From Nitrosarchaeum sp. (lineage in GTDB: Archaea > Thermoproteota > Nitrososphaeria > Nitrososphaerales > Nitrosopumilaceae): a stretch of DNA of 10,583 nucleotides. The notes under the pieces were generated by a model. It ran no database searches. It was given only the letters and a program-made list of their open reading frames with translations, and had not been told where the DNA came from. The DNA is taken from positions 1 through 10,583 of the forward strand of contig JABFSW010000177.1 in the NCBI GenBank assembly GCA_013140415.1. The letters are read 5' to 3'. Each line of letters starts with the position of its first letter. Within the stretch, counting starts at the first letter, position 1. Below, piece by piece: positions 5,943 to 10,583 of the stretch. The position numbers were made by a program, and so were the translations under genes.

Positions 5943-6305
5943 TTACTTTGCCAAAATATCGGAAATGACTTTCAAGACATTGTTAAAGTCAAACGGTTTT
6001 GAGATAAAAGAAGAAGCGCCTGAATCTAAACATTGTTGAATTATTTTTTGATCATCACTGGCAGTAATTAGTATTATCTTGGCAGACGGGTTTTGCGCAA
6101 TGACTTCTTTGACAACAGTAAGTCCATCTTTTTTAGGCATTGCCAAATCTAAGAGCAGTAAATCAGGATGCAATTGTGGAAACAGTTCCACAGCTTCTGC
6201 GCCATCTTTTGCTTCTCCCACTATAGTATGATCACCAATTGTCAAAATATCTTTTAGAACTAGTCGAATAGCATCAGAATCATCTGCAATCATAATGTTT
6301 CCCAT
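5943..6305 (-). CDS. Single-domain response regulator, CheY-like
   Basis: This 120-residue protein is one complete receiver domain. It has the acidic pair D8 D9, phospho-acceptor D53 in L L L L D L A M P, the switch threonine T81 in L I T A S, and K103 in S K P F. There is no output domain, so it must act by binding a partner or by passing phosphate onward. It lies between the Hpt gene upstream and the PINA gene downstream, and the divergent histidine kinase has no receiver of its own. It is therefore the natural target of that kinase or partner of the Hpt protein. A strong TATA-like stretch at 6338-6325 puts its own transcription start next to the ATG, so it may be transcribed alone or with PINA. 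Confidence 0.9.
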   Translation of the reverse strand: MGNIMIADDSDAIRLVLKDILTIGDHTIVGEAKDGAEAVELFPQLHPDLLLLDLAMPKKDGLTVVKEVIAQNPSAKIILITASDDQKIIQQCLDSGASSFISKPFDFNNVLKVISDILAK

Positions 6306-6324
6306 CGTATTATCTTATGATTCC

Positions 6325-6338
6325 ATATAATTAAAAAT
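6325..6338 (-). promoter_or_regulatory. TATA-like box of the receiver gene
   Basis: The minus strand reads ATTTTTAATTATAT, centred about 26 bases upstream of the ATG at 6305. It lies in the 38-bp gap after the Hpt gene, so the receiver, and perhaps PINA, need not depend on the Hpt promoter. Confidence 0.5.
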
Positions 6339-6343
6339 ATGCA

Positions 6344-6703
6344 TCAAGAAAGAGCAGAAGACAGGTTGGAAATCCTTTGTTTTATTTTATCCAAATTGTA
6401 ATCGTGGCAAGTCATTGATTTTTTCATTTCGTCAGCTGCAATTATTAGTGATTCAAGTATGTCATTGACAATAATACCGTTCATGATTTTTTTTAACATA
6501 GAATCAAGCAAGGCAGACAGATTCCCTAAATCTTCTTTTCCCATCATTGGGGCCAGTCCTTTAATTTTATGAGTCGATTTTTGAATTTTTGCTGCATTTG
6601 CAGACACATCAAGACTACTCTGACAGGAACTTAGAATAGTTTGAATTTCAGAGATTTCATTATTAATTTCAGCGATGGCAACTTTGAGAAATTCATCAGA
6701 CAT
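6344..6703 (-). CDS. Hpt-domain phosphotransfer protein
   Basis: This 119-residue, all-helical protein has the Hpt signature around H45 in S T H K I K G L A P M M G. It closely resembles the P1 phosphotransfer domain of CheA (H-x-x-K-G followed by a small-residue and M M G stretch). Residues 5-30 and 55-95 supply the remaining bundle helices. It would carry phosphate between the histidine kinase or its receiver and another receiver. I chose the ATG at 6703 (M S D E F L K) because the TATA-like element at 6740-6731 puts the transcription start near 6711. A GTG at 6727 would lie upstream of that. Hpt domains are often fused to kinases; here it stands free, head-to-head with the kinase gene and 38 bp ahead of the receiver gene. 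Confidence 0.82.
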   Translation of the reverse strand: MSDEFLKVAIAEINNEISEIQTILSSCQSSLDVSANAAKIQKSTHKIKGLAPMMGKEDLGNLSALLDSMLKKIMNGIIVNDILESLIIAADEMKKSMTCHDYNLDKIKQRISNLSSALS

Positions 6704-6730
6704 GTAGATTAATTTAATAAAATTCACCCA

Positions 6731-6742
6731 TTATTTTTATAC
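6731..6742. promoter_or_regulatory. Shared TATA-like element for divergent Hpt and kinase genes
   Basis: TTATTTTTATAC reads as a TATA-like box on both strands. On the plus strand its centre is about 26 bases before the GTG of the histidine kinase (leaderless start). On the minus strand it sets a start near 6711, a few bases before the ATG of the Hpt gene. I see only this one good AT element at a workable distance for both genes. Confidence 0.45.
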
Positions 6743-6764
6743 CCTATGCTAGATTTCAGATACT

Positions 6765-8648
6765 GTGAAGATTATCAATAAGACTTACCTGCTAGTGGCA
6801 ATTCTAATTGTAGCTGCAGTCATCAATTTGACATTACTTTATCAGTCAGAGCAAACAGACAACTCCCAATCACATTCCATTATCAAAACAGGAGATCTTA
6901 AAGTACAGACAGAATCTATTTCAGGATTAGCTGTATCTGTGGCAAATGGGAATATGGAGGATAAAGATAATTTAGATAAAGAGATAGAAAATGCAAATTC
7001 AGTTCTCACCATGTTAAAAAATGGCGGAGTAATTAAAGGACAAACAATACAAAAAATTCCGTCTTCAATAACATTAGATTATAATAAAGTAGTAACATCA
7101 TGGAATACATATAAAGAAAAAGCATCAAACGTAGAAAAAACATCAGTTTTTGATAAAGAAGCAACAAACGCGATGAATTATGTACTGCAAAAAAATAGCG
7201 AGTTAATTTTAACAGCAAATTCTTTATCTAAAGAAATATCAGATTTAGGAAGAGACTACAACAGACATAAAGAAATTGCCAACGAGTTAGAAAATTCTGC
7301 AAAAGAAATTGGACAATTAACCTTGTTAATTTCAATTGGTGAAGAAGAAAATGCGCAAGAAAAATTGAAAAAAGAAAGAATGCAATTTGAAGTAGGTCTA
7401 CGAAAATTATTGGGCATCTCAACAAAAGAACTAGATGTAGAAAGTATAGGACAAGAACATGAGGAGTTAATCCAAATTCCAAGAGAAAATTCAAATGAAT
7501 TACGAAAACTAGATCCATTGTGGGAAGCACTGCAACCCAAAATTGGCATTCTTGAAGAAAGGGCATTGCTATCCCCAAATTTTAATTCAGCAAAAAATGA
7601 GATGAATGTTGAAAAGTTAGTTTTATTTTCGGATATAGATAATTTATTAAATTCTTGGAATACTCAAATGGCAAAAGAAGGCAATCAAGAACAATTAATC
7701 ATTCAAATTTTATTAATAATAGACATAGCAATATTCTTTTTAGTACTTTATGTCATCAGACAATCTCTTTTACCTCTAAGATTAATCACAGATGCACTTT
7801 CAGGAATCAAAGAAGGAGCGTATGGTGAAAAAATAAAATACACAAAAGCAGACGAGGTAGGAAAATTAGCAAATACATTTAACATAATGTCAGATACAAT
7901 TAAAGAAAAAGAAGAACAAGCCAAAAAAACAGAAATTGCAAAAGATGAATTTCTGGCAATGATCACTCATGAATTAAAAACTCCACTAGTTCCTATTCAA
8001 GGATATGCAGATATTTTACTGAGTGAGCATTTAGGAAAATTGACAGACAAACAGAAAGAGAGAATAAGCATAATCAAATCTAGTTCAGAAACATTACTGG
8101 CATTAATATCAGATTTACTTGATGCTCAAAAACTAGAATTAGGCCAGCTTAAAATTAGAAAAGAAAATGCCAACATAAAAGACACAGTTACAAATACAGT
8201 AAAATTATTTTTGCCACAAGCACAGAAAAGCAAAATAGAGATCAGTTCAAACATACAAGATCTTTCAATAGAACATGATCCGGAGAGGATAAAGCAAGTA
8301 ATAACAAATCTAATCAAGAATAGTATGACTGCAGTAGAGCCAGGAAAGGGGAAAATAGAGATATCAATGAAAGATCTCCCCCAAGAGATTCAAATTAGCG
8401 TAAAAGATAATGGCATCGGCATTCCAATAGATAAACAAAGTAATCTGTTCAAGAAATTTTATCAGGTAGATGCAACACTAACAAGGGAAAGGGGCGGAAG
8501 CGGCTTAGGATTGTCAATATGTAAAGGCATAATGGAAAATCACGGTGGGGCAATTACTGTAAAAAGCACACCAAATCAAGAAACAATATTTACTTTTACA
8601 CTGCCAAAAAAAGAGGGGTCAGGAAAATCCCCGATTGGACTTGCTTAA
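6765..8648 (+). CDS. Membrane sensor histidine kinase
   Basis: This 627-residue kinase has, in order: membrane helix 1 (8-26), a large external domain (about 27-310), membrane helix 2 (311-331), a HAMP linker (332-385), a HisKA dimerisation domain with the phosphorylated H402 in I T H E L K T P L, and a C-terminal HATPase. The HATPase shows the N box N L I K N S (514-519; N519), G1 box D N G I G I P (548-554), F box around F K K F (562-565) and G2 box G G S G L G L S (577-584). All catalytic residues are present. The external domain is helical and seems to contain related segments near 105-160 and 250-300 (V V T S W N T Y K and D P L W E A L Q P K), like four-helix-bundle sensors of the NarX/PilJ sort; the ligand is unknown. 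There is no PAS or receiver domain. The start is GTG, placed by the TATA-like box at 6731-6742. The likely partners are the adjacent receiver and Hpt. Confidence 0.92.
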   Translation: MKIINKTYLLVAILIVAAVINLTLLYQSEQTDNSQSHSIIKTGDLKVQTESISGLAVSVANGNMEDKDNLDKEIENANSVLTMLKNGGVIKGQTIQKIPSSITLDYNKVVTSWNTYKEKASNVEKTSVFDKEATNAMNYVLQKNSELILTANSLSKEISDLGRDYNRHKEIANELENSAKEIGQLTLLISIGEEENAQEKLKKERMQFEVGLRKLLGISTKELDVESIGQEHEELIQIPRENSNELRKLDPLWEALQPKIGILEERALLSPNFNSAKNEMNVEKLVLFSDIDNLLNSWNTQMAKEGNQEQLIIQILLIIDIAIFFLVLYVIRQSLLPLRLITDALSGIKEGAYGEKIKYTKADEVGKLANTFNIMSDTIKEKEEQAKKTEIAKDEFLAMITHELKTPLVPIQGYADILLSEHLGKLTDKQKERISIIKSSSETLLALISDLLDAQKLELGQLKIRKENANIKDTVTNTVKLFLPQAQKSKIEISSNIQDLSIEHDPERIKQVITNLIKNSMTAVEPGKGKIEISMKDLPQEIQISVKDNGIGIPIDKQSNLFKKFYQVDATLTRERGGSGLGLSICKGIMENHGGAITVKSTPNQETIFTFTLPKKEGSGKSPIGLA

Positions 8649-8717
8649 AGAAAACAAACTTTCTTAACTAAAATCACTCACTCTCTTGAAAAAATGGATT
8701 TTTTGCAATAATCATTA

Positions 8718-8858
8718 ATGAGTCACGAAAGCCATGAAAATACCGAATTTTATGTAAACTGTGCTAGATATTTTGAATTTTTGCGCAAAAAAGGAGACAA
8801 TGACTATAATTTTGAGGACGAATACTACTTTACCATGCCTGCAATATCAAATCATTAA
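8718..8858 (+). CDS. Small acidic hypothetical protein, 46 aa
   Basis: This short frame, from ATG to TAA at 8856-8858, encodes a soluble acidic and aromatic-rich peptide. It begins M S H E S H E N T E F Y V N C and continues through F E F L R K K G to F E D E Y Y F T M P A. The composition is unlike a random AT-rich frame: it has many E, D, Y and F and few I or K runs. That, and its place in the 272-bp gap between two real genes on the same strand, support it as a gene. I do not recognise a family. There is one Cys (15) and three His, at 3, 6 and 46, which is not enough for a clear metal site. No Shine-Dalgarno site or clear TATA element was found. The function is unknown. Confidence 0.5.
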   Translation: MSHESHENTEFYVNCARYFEFLRKKGDNDYNFEDEYYFTMPAISNH

Positions 8859-8903
8859 AGCAAACAGAAGACTTACGAACCATCAATTAGAGAAAATACA
8901 ATA

Positions 8904-8909
8904 GAGGTG
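8904..8909 (+). promoter_or_regulatory. Shine-Dalgarno-like GAGGTG before the UDG gene
   Basis: GAGGTG matches the anti-Shine-Dalgarno end of archaeal 16S rRNA and lies 11 bases before the ATG at 8921. An out-of-frame ATG at 8913 is closer, but its frame ends after seven codons. It is the only convincing ribosome-binding site I see in the window. Confidence 0.4.
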
Positions 8910-8920
8910 TAAATGAAAAT

Positions 8921-9514
8921 ATGGATTCTGAATTAGAAACAACAAGACAAAAGGTAATAGAATGCACCAAATGTGAACTTTCCAAGACTAGAACAAACGC
9001 AGTTCCAGGTAAAGGAAATTTTCAATCAGACGTAATTTTTGTCGGAGAGGCACCAGGTAGAAATGAGGATAAAAACGGTGAGCCGTTTGTGGGAATTGCA
9101 GGACAAAGGCTTAACATTGCATTAGAAAATGCAGGAGTATCAAGAGAGTCAATATACATTACAAATGTTGTAAAGTGTAGACCGCCAAACAACAGAGTTC
9201 CAACAATGTCTGAGAGAAACACATGTCAAGACTATCTTCAAAAAGAAATTTCCATAATAAAACCAAAAATAATATGCATTTTGGGAAATACCGCATTTAA
9301 TTCAATTTTAGGTGGATCAGAAATTACAAAATACAGAGGCAAAATTGTTAAAAAAGACAAGCAATTTTATTTTTTGACAGTTCATCCAGCTGCTACAATT
9401 TACAATCAAGAGTTAATCACAGTTCTAAAAGAAGACATTGTCAAATTATTTGATTTGATCAGAGAGTTAAAAAATGGCAAACAAATTTCAGCAGACATTG
9501 ACTATTCTGCCTAG
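8921..9514 (+). CDS. Uracil-DNA glycosylase, family 4 (Fe-S)
   Basis: This 197-residue enzyme cuts uracil from DNA, the first step of base-excision repair after cytosine deamination. It has the family-4 marks. Four cysteines bind a 4Fe-4S cluster: C15 and C18 in C T K C, then C86 and C102. Motif 1 is V G E A P G R N E D (41-50), followed by P F V G (55-58). N V V K C R P P N N R is at 82-92, and motif 2 is H P A A (155-158). The length is typical for thermophilic and archaeal UDGa. The start is the ATG at 8921, before M D S E L E, with a Shine-Dalgarno-like GAGGTG upstream. The last 41 bases overlap the start of the alkyl-base glycosylase gene in another frame, so the two are very probably translated from one message. 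Confidence 0.93.
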   Translation: MDSELETTRQKVIECTKCELSKTRTNAVPGKGNFQSDVIFVGEAPGRNEDKNGEPFVGIAGQRLNIALENAGVSRESIYITNVVKCRPPNNRVPTMSERNTCQDYLQKEISIIKPKIICILGNTAFNSILGGSEITKYRGKIVKKDKQFYFLTVHPAATIYNQELITVLKEDIVKLFDLIRELKNGKQISADIDYSA

Positions 9515-10058
9515 AACATTTTATTCGCGTGATACCATTACAGTTGCAAAAAGTCTACTAGGAAAAAAAATAGTACGAAAGATAGGCAAGCATAAGATTT
9601 CAGGAATAATCATAGAGACAGAAGCATACAGACATAAAGATGATCCAGCAAGCCATGCATTTAGAAAAATTACTGAGAGAAACAAAATAATGTTTGATGA
9701 AGTAGGAAAGGCATATGTTTATTTTACATATGGAATGCATTATTGCTTTAATGTAGTTGCAAGAAATTCAAAATTTGAGGCAGGTGCAGTTTTAATTCGT
9801 GCAATCATACCTGAAAAAGGGATAGAGATAATGGAGAAAAACAGAGGCATAAAGGACAGGAAAAAACTCACGGACGGTCCTGCCAAGTTAACGCAGGCAT
9901 TAGGGATTACAAAAGAACACTATGGAGTAGATTTGACTGTAGATTCAAAATTATTCATTATTGACGGAGTAAAGCCTGGAAAGATAATTGCCAGTCCAAG
10001 AATTGGAATAAAAAGTGCGACAGACAGATTGTGGAATTTTAAGATATCAATAAAATAA
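9474..10058 (+). CDS. Alkyl-base DNA glycosylase, AAG/MPG family
   Basis: This 194-residue protein is a full-length member of the AAG/MPG family. These enzymes remove 3-methyladenine, hypoxanthine and related damaged purines (EC 3.2.2.21). Aligned with human AAG, the key residues are present: catalytic E50 in E T E A Y, with Y52, H61 and Y83 forming the base pocket; N93 after Y G M H Y C F; and R109 in L I R A. D G P A K L T at 134-140 is also typical. The conserved part begins at L P R T F Y S R D (12-20). The ATG at 9474 adds ten residues and overlaps the upstream gene by 41 bp; a TTG at 9498 would overlap by 17. It forms a repair pair with the uracil glycosylase. The family is widespread in bacteria and eukaryotes and patchier in archaea. 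Confidence 0.92.
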   Translation: MANKFQQTLTILPRTFYSRDTITVAKSLLGKKIVRKIGKHKISGIIIETEAYRHKDDPASHAFRKITERNKIMFDEVGKAYVYFTYGMHYCFNVVARNSKFEAGAVLIRAIIPEKGIEIMEKNRGIKDRKKLTDGPAKLTQALGITKEHYGVDLTVDSKLFIIDGVKPGKIIASPRIGIKSATDRLWNFKISIK

Positions 10059-10067
10059 AACTAGAAT

Positions 10068-10583
10068 CTATTTGTCATTGCTTTCATCTAATGTCCATGG
10101 GGCAAATTTTCCTAAGATTCTTTGCCAATCTAATCTTAAGAGTAAAACAACTACGGCAGTCATCATTGCACCAAAGATTATGATGCCAACATACACAGTA
10201 GTTACATCATTTACATTTTCAAGAAATGGCTCTACCAAAGAGAGACCAAGATGGTGAGAGATAAGAACAATGGAATAACTAAGAACAATTTTGCCAGTAA
10301 GGGTAGCAATGAAAAATCTTTTTGGATTATATTTTGCCAATCCTAATGGAACATAGATTAAATCATCAGGGATGGGTGTTGCGGCAGCAACAAATGCAGC
10401 AGCTGCACCATATCGCTTTACTAATCTTTCAAATGGCCGCATTCTCTTTCTAGTTTTTTCATTTAGAATATGTCGTCCTTCATAACTTACATAGAAAATA
10501 ATTTGTTTTGCAACAGTTGCAGTTAATGTAGAAAGTAATGCCAGAGCATGCAGATTGAATTGATCACCTACGGACATTGAAGC
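10068..10583 (-). CDS. VTT/DedA-like (SNARE-associated) membrane protein, partial
   Basis: The frame is open through the right edge, so the gene starts outside the window; the ATG at 10577 is probably internal. The 169 visible residues lack the first part of a VTT domain. Counting from that ATG, there is a membrane helix at about 9-32, the conserved basic loop (R H I L N E K T R K R M) and Y G A A A A F V A A A T P I P D D (56-72). Helices follow at about 57-80, 88-108 and 127-149, then a polar tail. Most DedA proteins carry R-x-x-P where this one has A T P I P D D; I recall a similar T P x P D D in an archaeal and YqaA-like subgroup. Family members have been linked to lipid scrambling or flipping and to membrane homeostasis. 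It ends nine bases from the AAG gene, tail to tail. Confidence 0.8.
   Translation of the reverse strand, partial: ASMSVGDQFNLHALALLSTLTATVAKQIIFYVSYEGRHILNEKTRKRMRPFERLVKRYGAAAAFVAAATPIPDDLIYVPLGLAKYNPKRFFIATLTGKIVLSYSIVLISHHLGLSLVEPFLENVNDVTTVYVGIIIFGAMMTAVVVLLLRLDWQRILGKFAPWTLDESNDK

Noticed and set aside
6704..6727. Eight-codon N-terminal extension of the Hpt protein from a GTG
   Set aside because: The GTG would lie upstream of the transcription start predicted from the TATA-like element at 6731-6742, and the extension is not part of the Hpt fold.
1..10583. CRISPR array, integrase, transposase, toxin-antitoxin or other defence system
   Set aside because: No regularly spaced repeats, recombinase or effector genes were found. 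The PIN domain at 4091-5905 is fused to an ATPase and KH domain and is not a VapC-type toxin.

Overview
The window looks like chromosomal DNA of an ammonia-oxidising archaeon of the Nitrososphaerota (Thaumarchaeota), probably near Nitrosopumilus or Nitrosarchaeum. The basis is low GC with AT-rich spacers, a PIN-ATPase-KH protein of the archaeal PINA type, an archaeal VTT membrane protein, a small-protein family I associate with Thaumarchaeota (2730-3119), and TATA-like boxes about 25 bases upstream of start codons that often lack a Shine-Dalgarno site. Several starts are TTG or GTG. This is inference from protein content; there is no rRNA here to confirm it.

Left part (1-1350). This part is gene-poor. 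It holds the edge of a minus-strand gene, a small unknown gene (73-321, minus), a 37-residue zinc-ribbon microprotein (397-510, minus) and, upstream of it, a reading frame broken by one TAG. Then comes a stretch with no convincing protein gene but two GC-enriched, highly foldable segments: 921-1013 and 1195-1300. Each has its own TATA-like box at the right distance. The first ends in an oligo-T tract and is the best candidate for an undescribed structured RNA. In both, a 3' tail is complementary to an internal segment, so each could adopt a competing fold.

Middle part (1351-4104). An MFS transporter (minus) is followed by a small thaumarchaeal-type protein, an unknown protein with one hydrophobic stretch, and an MntR/DtxR-family metal-dependent regulator with all six expected metal ligands. 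A perfect 10-bp palindrome lies between the last two divergent genes.

Signalling and PINA part (4091-8648). On the minus strand, an Hpt-domain protein, a single-domain CheY-like receiver and the PINA-type ATPase follow each other with 38-bp and 37-bp gaps. A membrane histidine kinase diverges from the Hpt gene. One TATA-like element lies between them and can serve both directions. Kinase, receiver and Hpt together look like a phosphorelay split over separate proteins, with no DNA-binding output encoded nearby.

Right part (8649-10583). A 46-residue acidic small protein precedes a family-4 uracil-DNA glycosylase and an AAG/MPG-type alkyl-base DNA glycosylase, whose reading frames overlap by 41 bp: a compact base-excision-repair pair. 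The window ends inside a minus-strand VTT/DedA-like membrane protein.
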